From NCBI GenBank assembly GCA_963974345.1, contig CAXBBW010000002.1, positions 62,001 to 126,000 on the forward strand: a DNA stretch of 64,000 nt, in the 5' to 3' direction. The translations under genes were made by a program, and so were the position numbers. The notes under the pieces are model-generated. The model searched no databases. It had not been told where the DNA came from and saw only the letters and a list, made by a program, of their open reading frames with translations. Shown here in pieces: positions 19,032 through 28,482 of the stretch (position 1 is its first letter; each line of letters starts with the position of its first letter). This DNA is from RHLJ01 sp963974345. GTDB taxonomy: Bacteria; Bacteroidota; Rhodothermia; Balneolales; Balneolaceae.

Positions 19032-19067
19032 AAGCCTTCATCTTAAACAGTGAAGGCTTTTTTGATT
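19032..19067. terminator. Bidirectional terminator
   Basis: A perfect 9-bp stem AAGCCTTCA / TGAAGGCTT with a 10-nt loop is followed by a T-rich run. It lies between the convergent T9SS cargo gene and the broken PorV/PorQ-like gene. Confidence 0.8.
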
Positions 19068-19070
19068 TTT

Positions 19071-20284
19071 TTAGAAATTATATACTATTCGCGATATTAC
19101 TTCCAAAGGAATATTAACAGTGAGTTCATAGAAATCAGTATCAACCAATGGATTATATTCTTTATCTAGCTTTAGAGTCGCATAATCAAAAGAAAAATAT
19201 TTGTACTGAATACCTATCCCAAAAGTATCATATTCTCTAGCTCCATTTTCAGGGTGTTCATAATAATGACCAAATCTAAAACTTAGTATTTCAAGTAAAG
19301 TAAACTCAACACCAGATTGTCTTCTGAATTGATCCCAAACATTCAAAGTGATGGTTTCCTGACCATTAAATCGCTCGTAAGGTCCCCAAGATTTGAACAA
19401 AGCTTCAACAGGACCAACTGCTTCATACTCTACAAAGCTAGTACCACCAACAATATTTACGACTTTCTCCATTCTTGCCATCAATTTTTCCAACGAACCA
19501 TAGAATCCTACACTTAAGATTCGAAGATTAAATAGTTCTTCTTCTAAATCTAGTTTCACCCCAAAACCTCCTCTCATTATCATAGGAAGTGGATCTTCTT
19601 GGGTATTTTAGTGTAATGTAGTGGATATCCAAAATCGGTAAGTAACCAAGCCAAAGAAGGTGTTATTTTTAATAGATTTAATTTAACGGGATATTCGAAA
19701 TAGGTTCCGAAATCAATAGTTAATCCCGTTGCATCGTTAATCCTTTGACCTCCAATTGTTTGCCCAGTAGCCAAACTACTTTTAAAATAATTTAAGCCTG
19801 CCCCAAAAGAAAAATATTCGCTTACAGGAATTGAGATTGAAAATGTATGAGCATACTCATAGGAATTAAATGTGTCTATTATTTCAGGACTATATTCAGC
19901 TGTCGAAGCTTGTTCACCTAAATCAAGCAACGTAAACTGGTATCCAACTGAAATATTTTCAAAACCCAAGATTGCATTCGAATTGTAGATTTGAAGATCA
20001 TCAGTAAAACCAGACAACCAAGGTGTACCAAAAAAACCATACGAATCATCAGTATTAAACTGCGTTGAAAGTTGTATAGTATTTCTTATCCCAAAAGTAG
20101 CTGGATTTAAATGTAACCCAGCTTTTCCACCTTTTAGAGCAACAGTTGCACCACCCATCCCCATACTTCGTGCGTCATTATTTATTTCTAAAAATGGAAC
20201 TCCGGTAATAGCAACCTGAGCATTAGCCTCGTATGAAGAAAATATACTTCCTAAAAGAATTGAAATACATAAATATTTATACAT
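19071..20284 (-). pseudogene. PorV/PorQ family barrel gene, interrupted by a -1 frameshift
   Basis: Two overlapping reading frames on this strand together make one protein. The upstream frame (20284-19580) has a signal peptide (YEANAQ), the family block NNDARSMGMGGATVALKG and the LHLNPATFG motif, and runs 234 residues to a TGA. The downstream frame (through 19071) continues with PLPMIMRGGFGVKLD, followed by barrel strands to the end. The intact paralogue at 10526-11716 has the matching order PLPTTLRLGAGLTF and 396 residues, and the joined product here would be about 403. Adding one A to the AAAA run near 19608 restores a single frame. It is either a recent pseudogene or a homopolymer sequencing error; a slippage-expressed gene is less likely. 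Confidence 0.8.
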
Positions 20285-20427
20285 AACTAATTGACTTAAT
20301 TATCACATCAATCTATTGTAAGATATGTTTATATCACATTTTAATTTCATGGTTTTTCCATTCTTTTTATATCTGATTTTCAAACTCGATTTCAGTATTT
20401 TTGTATTCTTAATTAATTACCTATTTG

Positions 20428-21594
20428 ATGAAAACTCTCTATCTAGATCATGCTGCTACTACTCCACTCGATGAACGTGTATTAGAGGCAATGCTCCCAT
20501 TTATGACCGAGAATTTCGGGAATGCAAACTCCGCTCACCATCTTGGACAACAAGCCAAGGTTATGGTAGAAGATGCTCGAGAAAAGATAGCTCATTTGAT
20601 AAATGCAGAACCTTCTGAAATTATCTTCACAAGTGGTGGGACTGAAAGTGACAATGCAATTATTAAAGGTGTTCTTGCTGTTTCAGGAAATAAAAAAGAG
20701 GTAATTACCTCACACTTAGAACATCACGCGGTACTTCATCCCATCGAAATGTCGAAGATGAATGGGTTCAAACCTGTATTTGTTGAAACCGAAGAATGTG
20801 GAAGAATTACAGCTCCAAATGTTGAGAAAGTAATTACTGACCAAACTGCGTTAGTAAGTTTGATGCATGTGAATAATGAGTTAGGCTCCATCAACCAAAT
20901 TAAAGAAATTGCAACCCTTTCTAAAGCTCACAATATTCCAATTCATTCAGATACTGTTCAAAGTCTGGGGAAAATCCCGCTAGATGTTAAGGAACTTGGA
21001 GTGGATTTTTTAAGTGGTAGTGCACATAAAATTTACGGACCAAAAGGAATTGGAATCATGTATGTTAAAAATGGTTCTCGATGGATTCCATGGATGACAG
21101 GAGGTTCTCAAGAAAGACGTAGACGTGGAGGTACTATAAATGTACCTGGTGTTATAGGATTTGCTAAAGCATTAGAGCTAGCTGTTAATGAAATGGAAGA
21201 GAATACCATTCGTTTCAAAAAACTTAGAAGCCTGTTGCTCTCTCTTCTTGATGAAAAACTTACGAGCTGTAGTTATACAGTAAATGGTACTAACAATAAT
21301 AAAGTCCCGCATATTATCAATCTCTCTTTCACTGATGATTTCGGACATGGAATAGATGGCGAAATGCTACTTTTGAATCTTGATATTGAAGGAATTTGTG
21401 TCTCAAATGGCTCTGCGTGCACTTCTGGGGCAGTAGAACCTTCGCATGTCCTTACTGGACTAGGTGTTAATGATAAGGACGCAAAATCTAGTATACGCGT
21501 TAGTTTTGGAAAGAAAAATACCGAAGAGGATATACACTTTTTTGTTAAAAAATTGGATGGTGTACTAACTCGAATGTTTGATCTTGTTCAATGA
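20428..21594 (+). CDS. Cysteine desulfurase (NifS/IscS-like)
   Basis: A PLP enzyme that takes sulfur from cysteine for Fe-S cluster or thio-cofactor assembly. The 388-residue protein starts MKTLYLDHAATTPLDERVL (an upstream in-frame TTG is not needed). Other motifs are FTSGGTESDNAII, the PLP-lysine motif SGSAHKIYGPKGIG and the catalytic Cys loop NGSACTSGAVEPSHVL. The loop and length fit group I (NifS/IscS-type) enzymes. There is no iscU or other Fe-S gene beside it. Its last codon overlaps the LOG-family gene by 4 bp, so the two are translationally coupled with the two small envelope genes behind. Confidence 0.92.
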   Translation: MKTLYLDHAATTPLDERVLEAMLPFMTENFGNANSAHHLGQQAKVMVEDAREKIAHLINAEPSEIIFTSGGTESDNAIIKGVLAVSGNKKEVITSHLEHHAVLHPIEMSKMNGFKPVFVETEECGRITAPNVEKVITDQTALVSLMHVNNELGSINQIKEIATLSKAHNIPIHSDTVQSLGKIPLDVKELGVDFLSGSAHKIYGPKGIGIMYVKNGSRWIPWMTGGSQERRRRGGTINVPGVIGFAKALELAVNEMEENTIRFKKLRSLLLSLLDEKLTSCSYTVNGTNNNKVPHIINLSFTDDFGHGIDGEMLLLNLDIEGICVSNGSACTSGAVEPSHVLTGLGVNDKDAKSSIRVSFGKKNTEEDIHFFVKKLDGVLTRMFDLVQ

Positions 21595-22127
21595 AAAATG
21601 TATGTGTTTACTGCGGTTCTCGAAAACCATTAGATATTGAAATTAGAAGTCTTGCAATGCAATTGGGCGAGCAAATTGCCCTAAAAAAATGGGCCATAGT
21701 TTATGGTGGTGGCAAAGTTGGAATGATGGGTTTGATTGCAGATGCTTCACTTTCAAATAATGGGGAAGTTATTGGAGTTATACCCACACATCTTAAAAGA
21801 GCAGAAGTTGCCCACACAGGCCTTACCAAGCTCCATGAAACTCAAGATATGCATACTAGAAAGGCACTGATGGAAAGTCTTTCTGACGCTTTTGTAGTTC
21901 TACCTGGTGGTTTTGGGACGTTAGATGAATTCTTTGAAATTCTTACTTGGAGGCAATTAGGCATTCATAACAAACCCATTATCCTAGTAAATATTAATGG
22001 CTATTTCGATGGGCTTGAACTTTTTACAAAAAAAGCAGTATCTGAAGATTTTATTAAAGAAGAGGGACTTGAACTCTTTCAAATTGCACATTCTTTAGAA
22101 GAATGCATTGAAATGTTGGAACAATAA
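21591..22127 (+). CDS. LOG family protein (putative nucleotide 5'-monophosphate nucleosidase)
   Basis: A 178-residue Rossmann-fold protein of the TIGR00730/LOG family. It shows VCVYCGSRKP at the N-terminus, the GGGKVGMMG phosphate-binding loop and the signature PGGFGTLDEFFE. Plant LOG enzymes release cytokinin bases from ribotides; bacterial relatives cleave AMP-type nucleotides or are of unknown role. It overlaps the cysteine desulfurase gene by 4 bp (ATGA), so it is expressed with it. Confidence 0.9.
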   Translation: MKNVCVYCGSRKPLDIEIRSLAMQLGEQIALKKWAIVYGGGKVGMMGLIADASLSNNGEVIGVIPTHLKRAEVAHTGLTKLHETQDMHTRKALMESLSDAFVVLPGGFGTLDEFFEILTWRQLGIHNKPIILVNINGYFDGLELFTKKAVSEDFIKEEGLELFQIAHSLEECIEMLEQ

Positions 22128-22134
22128 TTAAGGT

Positions 22135-22560
22135 TTGAAAACTACATTTATTCAAATAATAACGTTCTCCATATACCTAATATTAACTAGTTGTAGTTCT
22201 TATGAAATGTCCAACTTAGAAAATCCGTTACCAAATTGTCCATCATCACCCAATTGTAAACGTGTATCTTTTGTTTTGGAATCAGATTCTAGTTCTGTAT
22301 TCCAGTCATTCGAAGAGGTACTCGATAAAATGAATACGGAATCAATTTCATCACATAAAGAAAAGAAAAGAATTGATGCTGTATTCAAAATACCTGTATT
22401 TGGATTTAAGGATGATGTTTCTGTTGCAATGAAAGCTGATGGAAATTCAACCAATGTTTTTATTCGAAGTGCAAGTCGTGAAGGATATTGGGATATTTGG
22501 GTAAATGGAATTAGAGTACGCCGAATAATTAAACTCGTTAAAAAAAACCTATCAACATAA
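22135..22560 (+). CDS. DUF1499 family lipoprotein, TTG start
   Basis: The 141-residue protein begins with a lipoprotein signal whose lipobox is LILTSC, and the mature part has the DUF1499 opening of NCPSSPNCKRVSF followed by an alpha/beta domain with FKDDVSVAMKADG. The only in-frame ATG lies after the lipobox, so TTG at 22135, preceded by TAAGG, must be the start. Homologues of DUF1499 have no known activity. It is the third gene of the cysteine desulfurase operon and sits 7 bp after the LOG gene. Confidence 0.8.
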   Translation: MKTTFIQIITFSIYLILTSCSSYEMSNLENPLPNCPSSPNCKRVSFVLESDSSSVFQSFEEVLDKMNTESISSHKEKKRIDAVFKIPVFGFKDDVSVAMKADGNSTNVFIRSASREGYWDIWVNGIRVRRIIKLVKKNLST

Positions 22561-22564
22561 TACT

Positions 22565-22939
22565 ATGCAAAAGCTTACACTTTCACTTGGAATTTTACTC
22601 TCTATTCTTGGACTCGCTTCTTATTTTGGTACAGGACAAGAAAGTATTACAGCTCTAATTCCTACATTTTTTGGAGTAGTATTTATTGTTTTATCACTTC
22701 TTGCCAGAAAAGAATCACTTAGAAAACATATGATGCATGGTGCAGCAGGGCTAGCACTTCTAGGTGCATTAGGTTCAGCTCGTGGAATTCCCGGTTTCAT
22801 CACAATTATTGGCGGAGAAACTGTGGAACGACCTTTAGCAATTTATGCTCAAGTTGCTATGTTCTTGATGTGTATTGTTTTCATCTTCAAAGCTATACAG
22901 TCTTTTAGAGCTGCTAGATTGAAGGGTGATTTAGATTAA
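22565..22939 (+). CDS. Small integral membrane protein, unrecognised
   Basis: A 124-residue protein with about four hydrophobic segments (about residues 4-22, 29-46, 57-74 and 90-110), separated by short loops including a charged RKESLRKHMMHG segment, and a basic, soluble tail (FRAARLKGDLD). It is the last gene of the cysteine desulfurase-LOG-DUF1499 run, 4 bp after the DUF1499 stop, and ends 2 bp from the convergent acyl-CoA ligase. I recognise no family. Confidence 0.7.
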   Translation: MQKLTLSLGILLSILGLASYFGTGQESITALIPTFFGVVFIVLSLLARKESLRKHMMHGAAGLALLGALGSARGIPGFITIIGGETVERPLAIYAQVAMFLMCIVFIFKAIQSFRAARLKGDLD

Positions 22940-22941
22940 AC

Positions 22942-24825
22942 TTAATCTTTATCACTTTTGAAAATATCAGCAATTTCATCAGCATATTTCTCTGCAATAA
23001 CTCTTCGTTTTACCTTCATGGTGGGAGTAATCTCACCAGTTTCTACTGTAAACTCATTGGCAAGAATTCTGAAATCTCTGATCTTTTCATGCGAAGCTAA
23101 GTCTTTAGAAAATCCTCTCATTTCCTTTTTATAGAGAGTAATAATTTCCTCGTGTACAATTAGCTCATTAATTGAATCAGTTTTAATGCCACTATCTCGG
23201 GCATATTTTTGAATAGCCTCAAAATCGGGGACAATCAAAGCACCCATAAAATTTTGTGCTTCTCCAACCACAACAACTTGATCAATCCATTTGCTCGATT
23301 TGAACATATCCTCAATCGGTCCGGGGTAGATATTCTTCCCGCCAGCGTTCACAATCATATGCTTAATTCGATCTGTAATTTGGAGATCTCCATTTAAAAA
23401 TCTACCAACATCACCTGTATGGAGCCAACCGTCATCGTCAATCATTTCTTTGGTAGCTTCTTCGTTTTTCCAGTAACCTTTCATAACATTAGGTCCCTTA
23501 CAAAGAATTTCTCCTGCTTCTGATGTTAATTTCGTTGGGTAATCTTCTCCACTGATCTCAGCTATAATTTTCCCATCGCTTAAACTCTGAATTCCTACTG
23601 TAACACCCGGAATAATTTGGCCTACAACACCAACTACTTCTTTACCAGGCGAGTTAGCTGCCATAACCGGCGATGTCTCAGTAAGTCCATAACCCTGAAG
23701 AATAGTGAGGCCTGCGGAACGAAAAAACAAATCAATATCTGGAGGAAGTGCCGCTCCACCTGAAACAAAAATTCGAATATTTCCACCCGTTCGTTGCTTA
23801 AGCTTATCAAATACTAACTTGTCTGCAATTACTTTTTGAAAGGATACAAAGCCACGTTTTCCGTCTGAGTATTTTCTACCAACTTCCACTGCCCAATTAA
23901 ATATCATCTTTTTAGTATCACTGCCGTCTTCAACACTTTTCACAATAAGGTTGTAAATCTTCTCAAAAAGCCGTGGAACACTTATCATTATGGTGGGCTT
24001 AACCTCAGGCATATTTTTAGATACAGTATCTACACTTTCAGCGTAGTAAATCTCTGCTCCACATGCTATAATCGCATAATATCCTCCTGTTCGCTCAAAA
24101 GAGTGGCATAAAGGTAAAAACGAAAGCACTCTATCTTTATCATCCCAATAAATATGTTGTGTTGCTGATTTAACATTGCTCACAATATTATTATGAGTTA
24201 GCATCGCTCCTTTTGGCCTGCCAGTTGTTCCAGAGGTATAAATTAGTGTAGAGATATCTTCAGGTTCTACTTTAGCAGACCTTTTTTGAATTGCTTTTTT
24301 ATGCTTAGGATAAAGTTTTCCACCTTCTTCGAGAATATCTTCATAAAGGGAGACGAACTTTTGCTCACTAAACTTCGTAACTTTTGGTTTGTCGAAAGCC
24401 ACTACTTGTTTTAATTCTTTACAATTTTCAAATACTTCTACTGCTTTTTTAAGTTGTATTCCAGTTGATACAAAAAAGAGCTTTGCATCAGAATCTTGTA
24501 GAATAAACTCACATTGATTTGGTGGAAGAGTTGTATATAAAGAAACATTAATAGCACCCAGAAGTTGAATCGCTAAATCGACTACCGCCCATTCATATCG
24601 GTTTTCACTCAAAATCCCAACTCGGTCACCGTGGTCAATACCTTGCTCGTACATATATGCAGCAATTGAAGTAACATCATCCTCAACCTGATCCCAGTAT
24701 ACGGGCTCGTAACTACCTTTTGGATCTAGTTTATGATGAAAAGCAGCTTTTTTGTTCCCAACATATTTCTTTGTAAGATTTTTATAGAGCTCAGTGAGAG
24801 TCTCAAATGGGACTATTATAGGCAT
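22942..24825 (-). CDS. Long-chain fatty acid--CoA ligase (AMP-dependent synthetase)
   Basis: The 627-residue enzyme activates fatty acids to acyl-CoA through an acyl-adenylate. Motifs in order are the P-loop LIYTSGTTGRPKGAML, the adenine motif LQGYGLTETSP, the hinge WLHTGDVG and the motif DRIKHMIVNAGGKNIYPG typical of the bacterial long-chain FadD15/FAA1-like group. The C-terminal lysine region (TPTMKVKRRVIAEKY) is present. The length fits that group. The gene is divergent from a Fur-family regulator with a possible operator in the shared region, and convergent with the cysteine desulfurase operon. Confidence 0.92.
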   Translation of the reverse strand: MPIIVPFETLTELYKNLTKKYVGNKKAAFHHKLDPKGSYEPVYWDQVEDDVTSIAAYMYEQGIDHGDRVGILSENRYEWAVVDLAIQLLGAINVSLYTTLPPNQCEFILQDSDAKLFFVSTGIQLKKAVEVFENCKELKQVVAFDKPKVTKFSEQKFVSLYEDILEEGGKLYPKHKKAIQKRSAKVEPEDISTLIYTSGTTGRPKGAMLTHNNIVSNVKSATQHIYWDDKDRVLSFLPLCHSFERTGGYYAIIACGAEIYYAESVDTVSKNMPEVKPTIMISVPRLFEKIYNLIVKSVEDGSDTKKMIFNWAVEVGRKYSDGKRGFVSFQKVIADKLVFDKLKQRTGGNIRIFVSGGAALPPDIDLFFRSAGLTILQGYGLTETSPVMAANSPGKEVVGVVGQIIPGVTVGIQSLSDGKIIAEISGEDYPTKLTSEAGEILCKGPNVMKGYWKNEEATKEMIDDDGWLHTGDVGRFLNGDLQITDRIKHMIVNAGGKNIYPGPIEDMFKSSKWIDQVVVVGEAQNFMGALIVPDFEAIQKYARDSGIKTDSINELIVHEEIITLYKKEMRGFSKDLASHEKIRDFRILANEFTVETGEITPTMKVKRRVIAEKYADEIADIFKSDKD

Positions 24826-24857
24826 ATTGTCTTTTTTTAATTCCGTTTTATTCCACC

Positions 24858-24872
24858 TGAATATAATATTCT
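24858..24872. promoter_or_regulatory. Candidate 7-1-7 Fur-family operator
   Basis: TGAATAT-A-ATATTCT is an almost perfect inverted repeat (6 of 7 arm positions, with the GAATAT/ATATTC core exact). It lies between the divergent acyl-CoA ligase and Fur-family genes. It has the size and AT-rich style of Fur/PerR-type boxes, and autoregulation of such regulators is common. This is a prediction from symmetry only. Confidence 0.35.
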
Positions 24873-24941
24873 TATTATCAAAAGCACGAGTTTCAAAAGC
24901 ACCTTAACAAGTGTTATATTTAGCCAAATAAATTTGACTAT

Positions 24942-25442
24942 ATGGCACATCCAGCACACGAAGATACTATACAACTTGTAAAAGAAATTTTCCGCTCTTA
25001 CCTAAAGGAAGGTAACCAGCGTCAAACTCCTGAACGGTTCATGGTTCTTGAAGAGATTTACCGTGCAGACGGTCATTTTGATGCCGACGATATCTTTTTC
25101 CGGATGCAAGAAGTTGGCACAAGAGTAAGTCGAGCTACAGTCTACAATACGCTCGATCTATTAGTAGAATGTGGGTTGGTTCAAAAACAACAATTCGGTA
25201 AAAGCCAGTATTACTACGAGCGAGCTTACGCTTACCAACAACATGATCATATTATTTGCAACGAATGTGGACATGTACTTGAATTCTGTGATCCCAGAAT
25301 TGGAGAAATTCAAGAGCTTCTTGGTAAAATCCACGGAATGAATATTGAATCTCATTCGCTTCACTTTTATGGCACTTGTTCTGATAAAGAAGAATGTGAT
25401 AAAAGAAAATCTGCTTTGAAAAAGGGAAGTTTGGTTAATTAG
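24942..25442 (+). CDS. Fur-family metal-dependent transcriptional regulator
   Basis: The 166-residue protein has the family's N-terminal winged helix (RQTPERFMVLEEIYRADGHF, then SRATVYNTLDLLVECGLV as the recognition-helix block) and a C-terminal metal/dimer domain with QHDHIICNECGHVLEFCD and SLHFYGTCSDKEEC. The HDH-CxxC pattern and the later Cys pair look like structural zinc and regulatory metal ligands. Whether it senses Fe(II), Zn(II) or peroxide cannot be decided from this. It is divergent from the acyl-CoA ligase, with a possible operator between them, and is followed by a strong hairpin. Confidence 0.92.
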   Translation: MAHPAHEDTIQLVKEIFRSYLKEGNQRQTPERFMVLEEIYRADGHFDADDIFFRMQEVGTRVSRATVYNTLDLLVECGLVQKQQFGKSQYYYERAYAYQQHDHIICNECGHVLEFCDPRIGEIQELLGKIHGMNIESHSLHFYGTCSDKEECDKRKSALKKGSLVN

Positions 25443-25500
25443 GTATTCGTTTTTGATTATTCTAATAAAGATTAAACAAATCGATATTTAATAATCAATT

Positions 25501-25522
25501 GCCTCCGGATTTATCCGGAGGC
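25501..25522. terminator. Strong GC-rich hairpin between convergent genes
   Basis: GCCTCCGGA-TTTA-TCCGGAGGC is a perfect 9-bp stem with a 4-nt loop in otherwise AT-rich DNA. It has no long T-run, but its place between the Fur-family gene and ftsX suggests a bidirectional terminator or RNA stabiliser. Confidence 0.6.
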
Positions 25523-25625
25523 ACATTTAGAATGAAAAATGGTTTAGCCCTTTGATTGATTTAATAGTTCATTAATCAAAGCATCAGGGTTATTGAAATC
25601 TAGATTCTCAAATCCATTACTAACA

Positions 25626-26510
25626 TTATCCAGAAATATAGGTCTCTTCGATAAACTTACGAGCAGCGAGTCGACTTCCCCACCATCCCATTAGTACAGA
25701 AAGTCCGAACATGGCTCCTATTAAAAAATACCACCGTCCAAATGGCCAAGATAGGCTCTCCATTTCAGGAAGATAAAGCGGAATCATAAATTCAAAAATA
25801 AAGAACACACAGACAACGGAAAAAATACCGGCTAAAACTCCTTGCAGAATCCCCTCTACTATAAAAGGACTTCGAATAAAGCCATTGGTTGCTCCCACCA
25901 ATTTCATAGCACGAATAAGTTCACGCTTGGCATAGATAGTCAATCGAATCGTGTTATATACTAAAATCACTGAAGCAAGGAGGATCAACAAACCAATTCC
26001 ACCACCAATTAAGGAAAGCATATTTAGGTTAGATTCCATAATGCGCAATAAACCCTCATTGTATTGCACTTCATCAACTCCACGAAGGTTTTGAATACTT
26101 GACACAAGCGATTCAATTTGAGGAGCTCCTGCTTCTGTATCCACTTTAAGTCGGAATGAAGCAGGGAGGAAATTTAAGTCGACTAGTTCTTCCACACCAG
26201 GACCAAAATCACGTTTCATAACTGCAGAGGCGCTATCTTTTGAGATATATGAAACTGAAAGTACAAATTCTCTATTCTCAAGTGAGTTCTCGATTCGATT
26301 CCTTGTCTCATCATCAACATCAAAAAGAAAAACTTCCACTTCTATTAAGTCTTTAATCGACATTGCCTGAACATACACGTTGTAGGCAACTCTTGAGAGA
26401 ATGCCTAGCAAAAGTATGGCAACAAATAATGAAAATATGGAAGTTGAAGCAGCGAGTTTGGCTCGTCTGATTCCAGCTAAACCTTCTTTAAGTACGTATT
26501 TTAAGCTCAT
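25626..26510 (-). CDS. ftsX: Cell division ABC-type permease subunit FtsX
   Basis: The 294-residue protein has the FtsX layout: N-terminal cytosolic start (MSLKYVLKEGLAGIRRAKLA), TM1 at about 22-42, a large periplasmic loop, then three TM segments (LIGGGIGLLILLASVILVY, the FVEGILQGVLAGIFSVVCV region, and WYFLIGAMFGLSVLMGW). The conserved RLTIYAKRELIRAMKLVGAT segment precedes TM3. With FtsE it controls septal peptidoglycan hydrolases. No ftsE is beside it. It follows the barrel gene after 1 bp and that follows cinA, so they form a run. A frame continues beyond its stop, reported separately. Confidence 0.9.
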   Translation of the reverse strand: MSLKYVLKEGLAGIRRAKLAASTSIFSLFVAILLLGILSRVAYNVYVQAMSIKDLIEVEVFLFDVDDETRNRIENSLENREFVLSVSYISKDSASAVMKRDFGPGVEELVDLNFLPASFRLKVDTEAGAPQIESLVSSIQNLRGVDEVQYNEGLLRIMESNLNMLSLIGGGIGLLILLASVILVYNTIRLTIYAKRELIRAMKLVGATNGFIRSPFIVEGILQGVLAGIFSVVCVFFIFEFMIPLYLPEMESLSWPFGRWYFLIGAMFGLSVLMGWWGSRLAARKFIEETYISG

Positions 26511-26511
26511 A

Positions 26512-28482
26512 TTAGTTTCTGAATTGGGCTCTGATTCCTACAATTAATCTTCGTGCAGGCATAGGATATGTTGCAGTCTCAAAGTAGCCTAACTGACCAA
26601 CTCCATCAAGTGCATTTTCCCATCGTATTAAAACCATTATAGCTCTAACTCGTGCAGAAAGTTCTGCATCTAATCGAAAAAAAGCTGGGATATCGGATTC
26701 TAAACTATTTGCCTGCCAATATTGGAGTTCGGTATTGAAAAATTTACTTCCATATGGAAGGGGTGAAAACGTAGTTCGAACTCCCATTTTTATAAATGCA
26801 GCTCTATCAAAAGCATATCCTTTGATAAAAGCATCATTTCTAAACCATATTTTTTGCTCATTATAGTCAAGCGGAGTAGCAGAGGCTTGTGGGTTTATAT
26901 CATTGAAAGCATCAACCGTTGCAGAACTCTCGATTTCAAAGCGATGATTTTGAAAACTACCAAACACGGTTCCTGAGAGCGACGAAATATCACCGCTATT
27001 TACAAAAGTAGAATCATTACCAAAAAAGGCATCATTTTTTGCTTGCTTGATTCTCCCCGAAGCTCCAACTTTCAAAAACTCACCGAATGTAAGTTCGATT
27101 CCTCCAAATACTGAAACCCCACTTTCATTTTCTAAATCTGGATTACCTGAAAAATTAACTGAACTCCAGTATAACTCTTGAATAGATGGCATTCTATTAA
27201 ATAAAGCACCATCTAGTTTTAATCGGATTTTCTCATTTAGAAATAAATTAAATCCTACTCCAACTTCTGATCCATTGAACCCGTCACTTCGTTGAACTAG
27301 TGATGCATTCCCATTCATATCCAGATTAGAAATGGTCTTCAAACTTATTTCTGAAGAGATATTGAAATCACTCCAACCCGATTCCAGAATATTCTTATTC
27401 TCTTTAAAAGAATGATAACCTACCCCACCTTCTATTTTTAATGAAATGGATTCACTTCCAATAATCTTAAATGCATTGGCAGAGTAATTGCGTAAATCCC
27501 AACTTAGTGTATCGATAGTAAATGGGAGATTGTATTCGTTTTTGGTGAGGACAATTTCTAACCCTACGTCTTCAACAGAGTTACTATCTGCCCGATGATA
27601 AATTCCTGTAATCCAATCCCTACGAGTAGCTTTAGAAGTGGCGTTACTTACGTTCGGACTAGAAGAAAATTGATCGAATGAGAAAGCTAATGGATCACCT
27701 ATTTGATAACCAAAAGGCTCTTGATTCTCGAATTGATTTCTCAGGTAAATGGTGCGCAGTTGGGTATTTTGGCTTAAATAATGATACCCTCTAGCAACTA
27801 TTTGATTACCCAGTACATCGTTTCTTCGATAATTACCACCATCTCGTCGATCCCAAAATGAAAGTTCTATGTTAGTCCGCTCAGATAAATTCTGAGTCAC
27901 CATAAACTCCAGATTTCGGTAGTCGTATTTTGCCTCATCGTAATTCAAATAACTTATAGGCTCCAAGATGTAATATTTCTTCAACTCAATTTCTGAATGG
28001 TATCCGCCAGATTTTTGCTCATACATACTGCCAATTTTATGATGAGGTACATAATTATAATTTACTAGCCCCGTAATCGGATTTGAAAGATCAATTCCTT
28101 CTAAACTCAATGATTGTTCATATGGATTAAAACCCGAAATTTGGAAAGCATCAATTCGTCCAGTTGATCCTTGTCGAAATGAAATCACATCTTTGTTATA
28201 AGCATAAAATTCACCCCAGTTTGGCCAAATCTGCCATCTTAAAAGACTATCATTGGTTACAGCATCCATTCCAAGTGATTTGTATTGTTGCCAAGGCACA
28301 ATTCTTTCAGGTTTTTTTTCATCAATTCGTTGCTTTGGAATTGGTGGTGGTATTGAATCTACTACTAACGAACCTATCTTTACGGAATCTATACTTGTAG
28401 AATCTGAGGTAACTTGAGCCTGTATGAGACTTCCAAATCCCATTCCGAAAATAATAACTAAAAAGAGTGCTGATCTGATCAA
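26512..28482 (-). CDS. Outer-membrane beta-barrel protein, TonB-receptor-like
   Basis: The 656-residue protein has a signal peptide (ending GSLIQAQ), a Pro/Lys-rich linker (SIPPPIPKQRIDEKKPERIVPW) and a domain that resembles a plug region (GRIDAFQISGFNPYEQSLSL). The rest is alternating hydrophobic strands as in TonB-dependent receptors and the last residues form a terminal strand (RRLIVGIRAQFRN). No clear TonB box is seen, and there is no carboxypeptidase-like N-terminal domain. The family of its partner is unknown. It overlaps cinA by 4 bp upstream and lies 1 bp from ftsX downstream. Confidence 0.7.
   Translation of the reverse strand: MIRSALFLVIIFGMGFGSLIQAQVTSDSTSIDSVKIGSLVVDSIPPPIPKQRIDEKKPERIVPWQQYKSLGMDAVTNDSLLRWQIWPNWGEFYAYNKDVISFRQGSTGRIDAFQISGFNPYEQSLSLEGIDLSNPITGLVNYNYVPHHKIGSMYEQKSGGYHSEIELKKYYILEPISYLNYDEAKYDYRNLEFMVTQNLSERTNIELSFWDRRDGGNYRRNDVLGNQIVARGYHYLSQNTQLRTIYLRNQFENQEPFGYQIGDPLAFSFDQFSSSPNVSNATSKATRRDWITGIYHRADSNSVEDVGLEIVLTKNEYNLPFTIDTLSWDLRNYSANAFKIIGSESISLKIEGGVGYHSFKENKNILESGWSDFNISSEISLKTISNLDMNGNASLVQRSDGFNGSEVGVGFNLFLNEKIRLKLDGALFNRMPSIQELYWSSVNFSGNPDLENESGVSVFGGIELTFGEFLKVGASGRIKQAKNDAFFGNDSTFVNSGDISSLSGTVFGSFQNHRFEIESSATVDAFNDINPQASATPLDYNEQKIWFRNDAFIKGYAFDRAAFIKMGVRTTFSPLPYGSKFFNTELQYWQANSLESDIPAFFRLDAELSARVRAIMVLIRWENALDGVGQLGYFETATYPMPARRLIVGIRAQFRN

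Noticed and set aside
25501..25522. Strong hairpin considered as an attachment site or small RNA
   Set aside because: No integrase nearby and position between convergent genes is explained by a terminator.
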